A stretch of DNA of 50,376 bases from Bacteroidota bacterium. GTDB lineage: Bacteria; Bacteroidota; Bacteroidia; Chitinophagales; Chitinophagaceae. Position 1 is the first letter of the stretch. Each line of letters starts with the position of its first letter. The position numbers were made by a program, and so were the translations under genes. Location of the stretch: the NCBI GenBank assembly GCA_018267615.1, contig JAFDYD010000057.1:1-50376 (forward strand), in the 5' to 3' direction. The notes beneath the pieces are model-generated. The model made no database searches and was not told the DNA's origin. It worked only from the letters and a program-made list of their open reading frames with translations. Of the stretch, positions 8,434-17,143 are shown piece after piece.

Positions 8434-9351
8434 CTATGAAAGCGGTTGTGGTTTTGGCAGATCTCCCGGTGGTTTACTTTTATCTTCTGGTAATGGGACA
8501 AATTCTTTATTATCATTCGGCGGCAGAATTATTCTTCCCTGCTTCCAATCTTCCTTTGCCTGTTCGATACGTTCTTTCCTGGACGAAACAAAATTCCACC
8601 AGATAAATCGTTCACCCAGCGGTTCACCACCAAGCAACATAAGCGTTGTTGGTTCTTTAGCAATAATAGTCGGATCAACACCTTTACTGAAAACAAGCAT
8701 TTGTCCAGCATGATAAGTTTGACCATTCAATGTTATCATTCCTTTTATAATATAAAAACCTCGCTCCGAATGTTCTTTTGGTAAACTAAACTTTGCATTT
8801 GCATCTAATACTACACTTAAATAAAAAAGTGGTGAATGTGTTTTCACATCATTACGCAAGCCATAGGCATTGCCTGCAATCAATCTCATCCAAACTCCTT
8901 TATCAGTGTATATCGGCAATTGCTCCGGTTTATAATTATCAAATGAAGGAGTATCTTCTTCATTTTTTTCAGGAAGTGCAACCCAGGTTTGTATCATTTC
9001 AACATTTCCTGCTGTGAGTACAGCGGGATCTTCAAAACGTTCTGAATGCGCAATGCCACTCCCGGCTGTCATCCAATTCACTTCGCCCGGACGAATTTCC
9101 TGCTGCACGCCAAGGCTGTCGCGATGCATTACTTTCCCACCAAAAAGGTAGGTTACTGTAGATAGCCCGATATGTGGATGCGGCAATACATCAAGCGCAT
9201 GTAAATTAGATGGCGCGTTGGTAATTGGTCCCGCATGATCCATAAAAATAAAAGGTCCTACCATTCTTCGAAGACGGAATGGAAGAATACGTTTGACTTT
9301 CATCTGTTCGCTGATCGCTGCATCTCGCGCTTCGATAACAATGTCGAGCAT
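8434..9351 (-). CDS. Pirin family protein
   Basis: 305 residues with two cupin domains. The N-terminal cupin carries the pirin metal ligands in HPHIGLSTVTYLF (two His) and the later His/Glu positions in VNWMTAGSGIAHSERF. The C-terminal cupin (about residues 180-265) includes PLFYLSVVLDANAKFSLP and ends GEPLGERFIWWNFVSSRKER, a pirin signature. Bacterial pirins such as YhhW degrade quercetin or modulate other enzymes. It lies 14 bp downstream of a small GNAT gene, so the two probably form an operon (9680 to 8434). Confidence 0.92.
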   Translation of the reverse strand: MLDIVIEARDAAISEQMKVKRILPFRLRRMVGPFIFMDHAGPITNAPSNLHALDVLPHPHIGLSTVTYLFGGKVMHRDSLGVQQEIRPGEVNWMTAGSGIAHSERFEDPAVLTAGNVEMIQTWVALPEKNEEDTPSFDNYKPEQLPIYTDKGVWMRLIAGNAYGLRNDVKTHSPLFYLSVVLDANAKFSLPKEHSERGFYIIKGMITLNGQTYHAGQMLVFSKGVDPTIIAKEPTTLMLLGGEPLGERFIWWNFVSSRKERIEQAKEDWKQGRIILPPNDNKEFVPLPEDKSKPPGDLPKPQPLS

Positions 9352-9365
9352 AATCCTTGCTTTAT

Positions 9366-9680
9366 TTAATGGATAAATCGTTCTGCATTCTCGGCAACTA
9401 TTTCATTCCAATCTGGATGTCTTTTTAAATAAGCCTGGACAAAAGGACAAATTGGAATTATTTTGTAGCCTTTGTCTTTGGCATAATGCAAAGCTTTTTC
9501 TATGATGGCGTTTCCGGCACCTTTCCCTCTCAATTCAGCAGGAACTTCTGTATGAATGAGAAATAAATGCTGTCCGTCGATTTTATATTTTATAAGAGCA
9601 ATATGCCCTTCAATTTCTAATTCAAGTTGATGCAGTTCCTCGTTTACTTTTAATTTCAATTCATCATATTTCTCTGGCAT
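9366..9680 (-). CDS. Small GNAT-like N-acetyltransferase (YjdJ-type)
   Basis: 104 residues, the length of the short GNAT-like family often annotated as N-acetyltransferase. It contains IALIKYKIDGQHLFLIHTEV, then VPAELRGKGAGNAIIEKAL, whose RGKGxGxxL pattern binds acetyl-CoA, and the final PICPFVQAYLKRHPDW that is highly typical of this subgroup. Substrate unknown. It is the first gene of a probable two-gene operon with pirin. Confidence 0.88.
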   Translation of the reverse strand: MPEKYDELKLKVNEELHQLELEIEGHIALIKYKIDGQHLFLIHTEVPAELRGKGAGNAIIEKALHYAKDKGYKIIPICPFVQAYLKRHPDWNEIVAENAERFIH

Positions 9681-9823
9681 AAGTTTTTGTTTTTTTGAAA
9701 CGCGTTTAAGTAATCTGTTTCCCGATTATCAATCGCGATCACGAAATGGCGATTCAACTTTATGACAAAAAGTTAAGCGATTTGTTTGAAAGAATTAAAA
9801 TTAGATTTTTGTGGTAGTGGCCC

Positions 9824-9929
9824 GTTCGAAATTTCTATGTGTAACTATGTGCCTACTGTGCCTATGTGGTAAATTTTTTTTCACCATATAGGCACAGTAG
9901 GCACATAGTTGCACATAGAAATTTCGAAC
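9824..9929. repeat. Long inverted repeat, family A, complete copy
   Basis: Left arm 9824-9870 and right arm 9883-9929 are near-perfect reverse complements over 47 bp, beginning GTTCGAAATTTCTATGTG and enclosing a 12-nt T-rich loop. It lies between the GNAT gene promoter region and the small Cys-rich gene. The strength is far beyond a normal intrinsic terminator. Confidence 0.9.
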
Positions 9930-9957
9930 TGCACCATTAGGATTTTTATTGCGCTTT

Positions 9958-10155
9958 TTAAATACGCCCCGCTGTTGAAATCGGGAAACCGGAGTTAGAA
10001 GTCGATGGATGTGGTAAAATATTTTCTGCGGCTTGTTTGCCTGTTGTAGTTTGTGCGTTTGCCGCCATGAATTCCATTTGCTTGCGACGTTTGCATAAAT
10101 GAGCAAGTTTGCAGGTACAGTTTGTATTGGCGCCGGTATTTAGTGTAGTGCACAT
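9958..10155 (-). CDS. Small Cys-rich hypothetical protein
   Basis: 65 residues from the ATG at 10155: MCTTLNTGANTNCTCKLAHL followed by CKRRKQMEF. Four Cys in the first 21 residues (C2, C13, C15, C21) suggest metal binding. The tail is Ser/Thr/Pro rich. On the minus strand AAACTTTG lies just before the start and is one mismatch from the -7 consensus. The 570-bp gap between 9680 and 10309 has no other candidate. I do not recognise a family; coding status is uncertain. Confidence 0.45.
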   Translation of the reverse strand: MCTTLNTGANTNCTCKLAHLCKRRKQMEFMAANAQTTTGKQAAENILPHPSTSNSGFPISTAGRI

Positions 10156-10308
10156 ATGACAAAGTTTTATTTGGTTTGAAAAGCAACACCACAAAATTGC
10201 AAACCAATTGGCGTTTTGCCTCCTGCTGGAATGACCATTATTTGCTCTCTATTGACCTGTCAAATATGACATGAACAGTGCGAGTAAAGTATGTGACATC
10301 TCTTTTTA

Positions 10309-10992
10309 TTACGAATTCTTTGCAGAAATTTTCTTTGACGCAGACAACATCGTCAAACTGCGCGATCCTTCAAAATAATAACAGGTAGCAATAAATTTTT
10401 TCACATATTCTTTGGTCTCTGAGGGAAGATAAGATTGAAGTATCCAGAAATTTCTGCTTCCCGACTGGCGGATTGCATCATAAACCGGGCCTTCACCACA
10501 ATTATATGCAGCAAACGCAAGTAACCAATCTCCAAATTCTTCGTGCAGGTATTTGAGATGGAGCGCGGCAGCTCTTGTACTTTTATAATCGTTTGTTCGC
10601 TCGTCGGTATGTCGGGTAATTTTCAATCCAAGAATACGTGCAGTTTCCGGCATCAATTGCCACAATCCGACTGCACCTACATTTGAAACCGCTTTTGCTT
10701 TCAATTCAGATTCAACGACGGCAAGATATTTCAACTGCGTCGGTAAATCATTTTGTGTAAGGACGGAATCAATAATCGTAAAAGGAAAATGACTCCGTTT
10801 TTTGATGATATAAAGATTTTGATTGTTTTGCTGGATATAATTTCTCACAAACTTTTTCACATGTTTGTTGAACGGCACTCGCTCGATTCCGTCGAAATAA
10901 TTATTTGCATTGCTTCCATCAACCGCAGGAACCACGATCAGTAGAAGAACGATTGTAAATAAAATATTTCTTATTGAGTTTGATGTCAACAT
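10309..10992 (-). CDS. Lytic transglycosylase (SLT domain)
   Basis: About 227 residues from the ATG at 10992, which gives a clean signal peptide (LFTIVLLLIVVPAVDG); a TTG at 11025 overlapping the previous stop would add 11 residues. The SLT domain covers about residues 80-210: the catalytic Glu is in YLAVVESELKAKAVS, followed by VGAVGLWQLMPETAR and FAAYNCGEG, the three classical SLT blocks. The enzyme cleaves peptidoglycan between MurNAc and GlcNAc in the periplasm, forming 1,6-anhydro ends. It is downstream of and nearly overlaps the 106-residue unknown gene. Confidence 0.9.
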   Translation of the reverse strand: MLTSNSIRNILFTIVLLLIVVPAVDGSNANNYFDGIERVPFNKHVKKFVRNYIQQNNQNLYIIKKRSHFPFTIIDSVLTQNDLPTQLKYLAVVESELKAKAVSNVGAVGLWQLMPETARILGLKITRHTDERTNDYKSTRAAALHLKYLHEEFGDWLLAFAAYNCGEGPVYDAIRQSGSRNFWILQSYLPSETKEYVKKFIATCYYFEGSRSLTMLSASKKISAKNS

Positions 10993-11021
10993 GATTTCTA
11001 ATTTTTTTTGGATTACGGCAA

Positions 11022-11342
11022 TCAACTAAGGGACTCTGTTGCTAAGAAAGAATATGGGTCGATGGAAAAATAGGCATCCATGTAATAATTAATTTGACCC
11101 AATTCGAGTTCAAGGAAATTGGAAGAAGTTTTGATTCGCCATAGATATAGTCTTTCATCTCCGTCTGCTTCTTCAAAAATTTCAGGAAGCATTTCATGCA
11201 ACAGTCCATTCCAACAAGCACGCTCCAGTCTTTCTTTATCAGAAAGAAGAGTCGTGTTGCTGTCTTTTTCAGCGCATTCTCTCGCTGAAAAACTGGTGCC
11301 GAGCACTAGTAAAATTTCCTGTTGTATAGCTTGCTGTTTCAT
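11022..11342 (-). CDS. Hypothetical protein, 106 residues
   Basis: A soluble acidic protein with an N-terminal helix (KQQAIQQEILLVLGTSF) and a Trp/Leu-rich centre (RACWNGLLHEMLPEIFEE). No family is recognised and no membrane segment or enzyme motif is visible. Its end overlaps an alternative TTG start of the transglycosylase gene, so the two are probably cotranscribed. Product names cannot be supported. Confidence 0.6.
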   Translation of the reverse strand: MKQQAIQQEILLVLGTSFSARECAEKDSNTTLLSDKERLERACWNGLLHEMLPEIFEEADGDERLYLWRIKTSSNFLELELGQINYYMDAYFSIDPYSFLATESLS

Positions 11343-11550
11343 AGCAGATCGGTATGTCCAAATAGGCCAATAGGAATGCCGGGTTATAACGAGGTGGACG
11401 TCAGGCGACTAAAAATTGTCCATCAAACCGATTTTCCAGAATAGGGACAATATTTTCCGAGATGAAGAATGAGAATTGATATCGGTATAGTTTGATATTT
11501 TTTAGCGTTATCTCGAATCCGCCCGCAGCGATCAATAGTAACAAGATGAC

Positions 11551-11660
11551 ATGACGGATGAGAAATCCCCGTCTAACTAACTGAGGAATTCTAATAAATA
11601 GCAGGGGATTTCTCACTTCGTCTCTTCGCCTCGCTACGAGACGTCGTTCGAAATGACGCC
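11551..11660. repeat. Intergenic inverted repeat
   Basis: ATGAGAAATCCCC (11558-11570) pairs with GGGGATTTCTCA (11604-11615), and GTCTCTTCGCCTCGC followed by TACGAGACGTC makes a second small hairpin. This lies in the 360-bp gap between the unknown gene at 11022 and the methyltransferase and resembles the other dispersed palindromes. No gene is seen in the gap. Confidence 0.55.
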
Positions 11661-11703
11661 GATGCGAAACGAATATCATTTCACAATACAAAAATTGTCT
11701 TTG

Positions 11704-12648
11704 TTATTGCAAATAAGAACTTCTAAACTCACACAATTGAAACGGATCGTCAGCAATTCCATGTACACAAGAGAGCCAATTATGTCGTGCGGTTTCAAAC
11801 GAGCATGGGCCATATGTAAAAATTCTGATCTTTCTTTTTTTGGATTCGTGTTGCAGCATTTGTAACATTCGTCGTAACATGGATCCGGCAAATGGAGTGT
11901 ACATGAAGAATATCGTCCCTTCGGAATAATTTGCTTTGTCGGCTTCTATATTTATGAATTCAACATTGGATAAATCTAACTGTGATGCACATGTTTTTGC
12001 ATAGTCAAAATATGCCGGTTCGTATTCAATTCCTTTTGCAGTAACTCCACTGATCAAATTCACCAGGATGGCTGCCTGGCCCAGGCCGGATCCGATATCA
12101 AAAAATACATCATTGCTTTTAAATTCTACCAGGTCCATCATCTCGAATATTATTCTCGCGGGTGTTTTTTGGTAGAATACCATTTCTGGTTTTCTTGCCA
12201 GTGATGCCTCGGGCATATCAACATCAGATAGCAATCCATTTGTAAAAACATCGAGATTGTCGTAACCAACTTTCGCTGACCCGTCATTATCACTGAAATA
12301 ATCTGGCAGATATTCGCGAACCATTTTTTTGAAAGATGATTTAAAATAAATGCCGGTTTTGATTTTTTCCCGAATCTGTTCAAACAGGATTGTGTCAATT
12401 TTTTCCAGTTCGCATTTTATTTTTTCCGCGCGCTGTTTTAATTCTTTGAGATTATTACTTAATTCCGCATGTTGTATCAGTGCTTCAGTTCGTTCAATGA
12501 TATGAAAATCTAGGAAATCTATTGCATCCGTTCTTCTTTCGAAATTTTTTTCTTCATAAATAGAAATATCTTCTTCTATCTTCCGTATGCCCGAATATAG
12601 TTCGCATACAATCGCTAATAAATTATTATGGATTAATAATGAAGACAC
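11704..12648 (-). CDS. Class I SAM-dependent methyltransferase (DOT1-like fold)
   Basis: 314 residues beginning with GTG. The first 140 residues are helical, probably coiled coil (ELKQRAEKIKCELEKIDTIL). The catalytic domain follows: VFFDIGSGLGQAAIL is SAM motif I, KGIEYEPAYFDYAK holds the acidic residue binding the ribose, and TIFFMYTPFAGSMLRRML is motif IV-V. The spacing and the FFDIGSGLGQ form resemble DOT1-type methyltransferases, but bacterial targets are unknown. It is divergent from the DoxX-like gene at 12733. The GTG start is the only early choice, so the true N-terminus is uncertain. Confidence 0.75.
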   Translation of the reverse strand: MSSLLIHNNLLAIVCELYSGIRKIEEDISIYEEKNFERRTDAIDFLDFHIIERTEALIQHAELSNNLKELKQRAEKIKCELEKIDTILFEQIREKIKTGIYFKSSFKKMVREYLPDYFSDNDGSAKVGYDNLDVFTNGLLSDVDMPEASLARKPEMVFYQKTPARIIFEMMDLVEFKSNDVFFDIGSGLGQAAILVNLISGVTAKGIEYEPAYFDYAKTCASQLDLSNVEFINIEADKANYSEGTIFFMYTPFAGSMLRRMLQMLQHESKKRKIRIFTYGPCSFETARHNWLSCVHGIADDPFQLCEFRSSYLQ

Positions 12649-12732
12649 ACACCAAAAGTAATATGAAAGCTTTTCATCAATTTAAAAATAACCCGATTTT
12701 GAATAATTTTATGTCTACAACAATTTCTCATC

Positions 12733-13122
12733 ATGAAAACTTATGTATCGATTTCCCGCATTACGCTGGGAGTTATTTACCTGATATTTGGACTTGATTA
12801 TTTTTTTTGTTTTATTCCATACGTGCCGCATCATACCGGGGCTGCTGAGGCTTTGATCTCGGGACTTAAAGGCACGGGTTATATTTATCCCATGCAAAAA
12901 GTAATTCAGATAGCGGCGGGATTGTCCTTGATGTTTAATCGTTATCCTGCATTTTCGGCGGTGGTGCTTTTCCCGATTAGTCTGAATGTTTTATTGTTTC
13001 ATACCATATTGGTTCCATCGGGTTGGTACATGGGAGTAATACTGATAGTGCCGAATTTATTTTTGGGCTATGCATATCGCGATTATTACCGCGGCATGTT
13101 TACAGCGAAACCGGTTGTATAA
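12733..13122 (+). CDS. DoxX-like membrane protein
   Basis: 129 residues with four hydrophobic segments, the DoxX/DoxD arrangement. Helix 1 contains RITLGVIYLIFGLDYFFCF; helix 2 is within MQKVIQIAAGLSLMF after a short loop; helix 3 within AVVLFPISLNVLLFHTIL; helix 4 within MGVILIVPNLFLGYAY. DoxX-like proteins are inner-membrane proteins of mostly unknown role, sometimes linked with quinones or thiol stress. It stands alone and converges with the SDR at 13157. Confidence 0.75.
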   Translation: MKTYVSISRITLGVIYLIFGLDYFFCFIPYVPHHTGAAEALISGLKGTGYIYPMQKVIQIAAGLSLMFNRYPAFSAVVLFPISLNVLLFHTILVPSGWYMGVILIVPNLFLGYAYRDYYRGMFTAKPVV

Positions 13123-13156
13123 TTGACGGTCGATGAATTGCGAATATGGATGGCTG

Positions 13157-14026
13157 TTAGGCTTGTTCATATCTCGGTAATGTCATTCCAAAATCTGCTT
13201 CCATTTTTGGATACCATGTGTCATCATCGAGTGCGGCCAAATCAATCCATTGCTCATCTGTCATCGATTTGCGCCAATTTATAAATGGTATGGCATCTGG
13301 ACCCACGGGATGTCGAAGTTTCCATTCGTTGCTATTGGCAATATCCAATATTTTATCCGCTACCAAAGAAGGTGATACCGGCCTTTTCAATGATGAAGTA
13401 AACAACGCGGCCAATCTTCGTTGATGAGAATAATGAGAACTTCCGGGATCAGTAATATGCCTGGCCATATCCGTGTTGATAATGCCTGGTTCAACAATGG
13501 CAACACGAATACCATGGCACTTTACTTCTGTCGCCAGACTTTCGCTGAATGCTTCCAATGCAAACTTCGAAGCACAATATGCACTCATAGACGGAGAAGC
13601 GATTTGTCCAGCGACAGATGCGATATTGATAATGCATCCACTTTTTCGTTGTATCATTTCAGGTAGCACTGCATGTGTACAACGTATCACTCCAAAATAA
13701 TTTGTCTCCATCACTGTGCGATAGTCTTTCAATTGCAGATCCGCGACATTTCCCGTCCGCTCGATACCGGCATTATTCACGAGTACATCGATCGGCCCAA
13801 ATTCTGCGCTTACACGCTTCATTCCTTCTTGTACGGAAGCATCGGAATCTACGTCCATTGACAAAATATTTATGGAAAGTTTCTCAAGCGATGCTGTATC
13901 TGCGAGTTCGGATGATCCCTTTGGATTTCGCATGGCTGCTACAACTTTATAACCTGCTCTGGCGAATGCAAGCGCAGTTGCGAGACCAATACCTTTACTG
14001 GTGCCAGTGATGAATACTGTTGCCAT
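13157..14026 (-). CDS. SDR-family oxidoreductase
   Basis: 289 residues, typical of the extended-C-terminus SDR group annotated as short-chain dehydrogenase. TGTSKGIG (7-14) binds NAD(P), NNAG is at 84-87, and the catalytic Ser137/Tyr150/Lys154 triad is complete (YCASK). The tail after residue 200 (RRLAALFTSSLKRPVSPSLV) is typical of steroid or all-trans-retinol dehydrogenase-like members. Substrate cannot be deduced. Divergently placed relative to the amidohydrolase gene with a 525-bp gap. Confidence 0.88.
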   Translation of the reverse strand: MATVFITGTSKGIGLATALAFARAGYKVVAAMRNPKGSSELADTASLEKLSINILSMDVDSDASVQEGMKRVSAEFGPIDVLVNNAGIERTGNVADLQLKDYRTVMETNYFGVIRCTHAVLPEMIQRKSGCIINIASVAGQIASPSMSAYCASKFALEAFSESLATEVKCHGIRVAIVEPGIINTDMARHITDPGSSHYSHQRRLAALFTSSLKRPVSPSLVADKILDIANSNEWKLRHPVGPDAIPFINWRKSMTDEQWIDLAALDDDTWYPKMEADFGMTLPRYEQA

Positions 14027-14125
14027 CGTGTTTTTATTAATGGACCGCTACTTTGCAGCCCTAACGAATATAACTTTAATTCGAAGAAGAATTCTCTAAC
14101 AATAATATTGTCCTCTGCAAGTGTC

Positions 14126-14133
14126 TAAATTTG
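14126..14133 (+). promoter_or_regulatory. Candidate -7 element TAAATTTG
   Basis: Exact match to TAnnTTTG, 32 nt before the ATG of the doubtful short frame at 14166. A TTG at 14108-14110 lies closer than the usual -33 spacing. Confidence 0.35.
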
Positions 14134-14165
14134 ATTTTTTTTGCGAGGTAGAAGGTGGGTATTGC

Positions 14166-14333
14166 ATGATGCCAAGAAAAACAGCATCAATACGGCAATC
14201 GATTGCAGAGCGCATAGTTCGGGGTATAGAATTTTCTGTAAGGCAATATAAGACAAATAAGCACGCCTCGATGCTTTACTTATCCAAGCTGAAATATATA
14301 TTGAATCAAATTTTTGTTTTAAATCTCCAATGA
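14166..14333 (+). CDS. Doubtful short hypothetical protein
   Basis: A 55-codon frame in the 525-bp gap between 14026 and 14551, preceded by a possible -7 element. The product would be very basic (MMPRKTASIRQSIAERIVRG start) and unlike anything I recognise. The following hairpin at 14359 would serve as terminator. It may be a remnant or chance. Confidence 0.25.
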   Translation: MMPRKTASIRQSIAERIVRGIEFSVRQYKTNKHASMLYLSKLKYILNQIFVLNLQ

Positions 14334-14358
14334 ATTTGAATGTTGTCTCAATTAGATA

Positions 14359-14467
14359 TTTCTATGTGCACCTATGTGTCTATGAGCCTATGTGGTGAAA
14401 GAGAATCTCGATCATGTGGTTTTTTTTTACCACATAGGCACATAGACACATAGGGACACATAAGGAA
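14359..14467. repeat. Long inverted repeat, family A variant
   Basis: Left arm 14359-14396 and right arm 14429-14467 pair with few mismatches. The core reads GTGTCTATG-GCCTATGTGG, different from the GTGCCTACTGTGCC core of the 9,824 copy, but both arms carry the same change. That coordinated difference implies the palindrome itself is maintained. Confidence 0.85.
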
Positions 14468-14550
14468 CGTCTTCAAATATCAGTTTCCTTTTCAAACCCT
14501 GCACTACTTAAATTTGCATTTGTATTATAATCATCAAAACCATCCTATTT

Positions 14551-15876
14551 ATGAGCAATAAAAAAAACTTCGCACTGATCTTATTCCTTCTTCATGGAAT
14601 GCTGGTACATGCACAGTCGGGTGTACTCATCAAAAACGTTCAGATATTTAATGGGAAAACTGAAAAAACAGCAACGGGAAATGTTCTGATTGTAGACAAC
14701 ATCATCCAAAAAATTTCCGCCGCCGCAATTGCAGTTAGCGACAGTATAAAAATTACTGTAGTAGATGGCAAAGGAAAATTTTTAATGCCCGGCCTGATCG
14801 ATGCGCACTACCATGCAATGTTTGCAGCGGTGCCTGAACAGACTTTGTTATTCGCGGATATCGGATTCGCGACCATTGTAGCTGGACAAAATGCGCAGGC
14901 AACTTTACTCAGGGGATTTACTTCTATTAGAGATTTGGGCGGTCCGGTTTTTGGATTGAAGATGGCAATTGACAAGGGTGTAATTATCGGGCCGAGGATT
15001 TGGCCATCCGGAGCATTTATTTCACAAACTGGTGGACATGGTGATTTTCGGTTACCCACGGAGATACCTTACGATCCATCACGAGGATATAGTTATGCAG
15101 AACGTCTGAACGCAACTGCAATCGCTGATAATCCGGATGAAGTTCGCAAAAGAACAAGAGAACAACTCATGCTTGGTGCAAGTCAAATCAAACTCATGGC
15201 GGGCGGAGGTGTTTCGTCTCACTACGACCCAATTGATGTGAGTCAGTATACAGAACCTGAATTTCGTGCAGCTGTTGAAGCAGCAGACAACTGGGGCACT
15301 TATGTTACCGTTCATGCATATACGCCGCACGCAATAAGAACTGCCATTCAGGCCGGCGTTAAATGCATTGAACATGGCCAGTTGGCCGATGAAGATATTG
15401 CAAAACTGATGGCAGAAAAAAATATCTGGTGGAGCCTTCAACCGTTTTTGGATGATGACGATAGCAATCCAAAATCGAATCCTGAAAACAGAAAAAAGCA
15501 ACTCGAGGTAGCCGCGGGTACCGACAAAGCTTATGCGCTTGCAAAGAAATATAAGATCAGAACTGCATGGGGAACTGATGCTTTGTTTGATCAGAAGCAA
15601 ACAACAAAGCAGGGAAAAATTCTTGCGAAAATGTCGCGATGGTACACTCCGTTTGAAATATTGAAAATGGCAACATCAGACAATGCGGACTTACTCGCGC
15701 TCTCTGGAAAAAGAAGTCCGTACACAGGAAAATTAGGCGTGATCGAAGAAGGAGCATTGGCAGATTTGCTCATTGTGGATGGCAATCCACTCAAGGATAT
15801 TAATCTCGTTGCCGATCCTGCGAATTTTATTTTGATCATGAAAGATGGTGTGATTTATAAAAATACGATCAGGTAA
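14551..15876 (+). CDS. Exported amidohydrolase family protein
   Basis: 441 residues with a signal peptide (FALILFLLHGMLVHA, cleavage after HAQ). Metal-dependent amidohydrolase motifs are in order: GLIDAHYHAMFA (HxH, about residue 89), SQIKLMAGGG with the Lys that is carbamylated in binuclear enzymes, YVTVHAYTPHAI, KCIEHGQLAD, and TAWGTDALFD with the final Asp. C-terminal GVIEEGALADLLIVDGNPL is the family signature for imidazolonepropionase/Xaa-Pro dipeptidase-like members. It hydrolyses an amide or cyclic amide in the periplasm; the substrate is not known. Confidence 0.92.
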   Translation: MSNKKNFALILFLLHGMLVHAQSGVLIKNVQIFNGKTEKTATGNVLIVDNIIQKISAAAIAVSDSIKITVVDGKGKFLMPGLIDAHYHAMFAAVPEQTLLFADIGFATIVAGQNAQATLLRGFTSIRDLGGPVFGLKMAIDKGVIIGPRIWPSGAFISQTGGHGDFRLPTEIPYDPSRGYSYAERLNATAIADNPDEVRKRTREQLMLGASQIKLMAGGGVSSHYDPIDVSQYTEPEFRAAVEAADNWGTYVTVHAYTPHAIRTAIQAGVKCIEHGQLADEDIAKLMAEKNIWWSLQPFLDDDDSNPKSNPENRKKQLEVAAGTDKAYALAKKYKIRTAWGTDALFDQKQTTKQGKILAKMSRWYTPFEILKMATSDNADLLALSGKRSPYTGKLGVIEEGALADLLIVDGNPLKDINLVADPANFILIMKDGVIYKNTIR

Positions 15877-15916
15877 ATCTTCAATGGCAGATAGTAGGGT
15901 TTTTTGAGTTGATTGG

Positions 15917-16073
15917 TTGATTGGTTGAATAGGTTTGAACCATGATTAAAAGGATTGAAGGATTATCATGAGGTTCTATAAATTACTAAGGTATCGTTCA
16001 AAGATCACTTTGTCGTTTGTAAACTTCATGATAATCCTTCAATCCTTTTAATCATGGTTCAAACCAATCAACC
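15917..16073. repeat. Long inverted repeat with 46-nt loop
   Basis: The left arm (about 15917-15975, GGTTTGAACCATGATTAAAA in its centre) and right arm (16022-16073) pair over about 50 bp with one gap. It separates the amidohydrolase from the next gene, and its right arm runs into the false upstream start of that gene. No other copy is seen in the window. Confidence 0.85.
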
Positions 16074-16113
16074 CAAACGACCCACCTACCGTATCTTTAC
16101 AAAAAAGAATCTG

Positions 16114-16971
16114 ATGAAAGCATTTCTTGGGATGGGACTTCTCGGTTCCAATTTTGTAAAGGCGATGATTAAAAAAAATGAAACGGTACAGGTTTGGAAC
16201 CGTACGTTTTCGAAAGCAAAAGAATTGGAAAGTTTTGGCGCGAAGGTTTTTGAAAATGTGGCTGAAGCAGTGAGAGGAGCTGATATTATTCATCTTACAT
16301 TAAGAGACGATGATTCAGTGAATGATGTGTTGAAAAATGCGCAGTCCGGATTAAAACCCGGCGCAATCATTATCGATCATACTACAACAACAGTTGCGGG
16401 TGCCATCGAAAGAACCGGTCATTGGAAAAAACTTGGCTGCACTTATCAGCATGCTCCTGTTTTTATGGGGCCTTCGAATGCATTTGAAGGCACTGGTTTT
16501 ATGCTAATATCCGGCGATCCGGAAGTAGTTGGTAAATTGGAAAATCAATTATCCGCGATGACGGGTAAGCTGATCAATTTTGGAAGTGAAACCGGCAGGG
16601 CCGCGGCGATGAAACTTGTAGGAAACTGTTTTTTGGTTGGATTTACCGCCGCATTAGGTGATGCACTCACCTTAGCTAAAACAGTAAACGCTCCGATGGA
16701 TGATGTTGACAAATTATTTGCTTCCTGGAACCCTGCGACTTCCATTTCCGCCAGGGTAAAACGAATCACGCAGGATGATTTGTCAAAACCATCATGGGAA
16801 TTAAATATGTCGAGAAAAGATACTAGCATATTTATAAAAACAGCAGAAGAAGCAGGAACTCCGTTGGCGGTGATGCCGGCAATTGCATCATTGATGGACA
16901 GTTGGATTGCCAAAGGATATAGCAATCACGACTGGGCGATTATCGGTAAAGGCAGACCAATATCAAAATAG
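16114..16971 (+). CDS. NAD(P)-dependent beta-hydroxyacid dehydrogenase family
   Basis: 285 residues starting at MKAFLGMGLLG; an ATG at 16054 lies inside the palindrome and is rejected. The nucleotide motif GMGLLGSNF is at the N-terminus. ADIIHLTLRDDDSVNDVL, GAIIIDHTTTT and APVFMGPSNAFEG follow in the family order, and MKLVGNCFLVGF contains the catalytic Lys position. It belongs to the 3-hydroxyisobutyrate/6-phosphogluconate dehydrogenase superfamily, probably the imine-reductase or glyoxylate-reductase-like side. Substrate unknown. No operon partners. Confidence 0.9.
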   Translation: MKAFLGMGLLGSNFVKAMIKKNETVQVWNRTFSKAKELESFGAKVFENVAEAVRGADIIHLTLRDDDSVNDVLKNAQSGLKPGAIIIDHTTTTVAGAIERTGHWKKLGCTYQHAPVFMGPSNAFEGTGFMLISGDPEVVGKLENQLSAMTGKLINFGSETGRAAAMKLVGNCFLVGFTAALGDALTLAKTVNAPMDDVDKLFASWNPATSISARVKRITQDDLSKPSWELNMSRKDTSIFIKTAEEAGTPLAVMPAIASLMDSWIAKGYSNHDWAIIGKGRPISK

Positions 16972-16978
16972 TTAATCA

Positions 16979-17055
16979 CTTTCCCTTTGTGTCTTGGTGT
17001 CTTAGTGTTTCAAAATAAATTGAACCACTAAGACACCAAGGCACAAAGGGAAAAT
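16979..17055. repeat. Inverted repeat, family D
   Basis: TTTCCCTTTGTGTCTTGGTG at 16980 pairs with CACCAAGGCACAAAGGGAAA ending at about 17054. Loop about 15 nt. Related sequence occurs at 27,417 and at the window end. Placed right after a stop codon. Confidence 0.85.
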
Positions 17056-17143
17056 GAATGCCAAGAGTTCTTCAAACAACGAAATCCATGGATAATTCGT
17101 AACTTGAAGAAAAAAAAATTATTCATCATTAAAGTTTGCTGAT

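Noticed and set aside
16054..16113. Upstream ATG start of the beta-hydroxyacid dehydrogenase
   Set aside because: It lies in the right arm of a palindrome and would place 20 unrelated residues before the nucleotide-binding strand.
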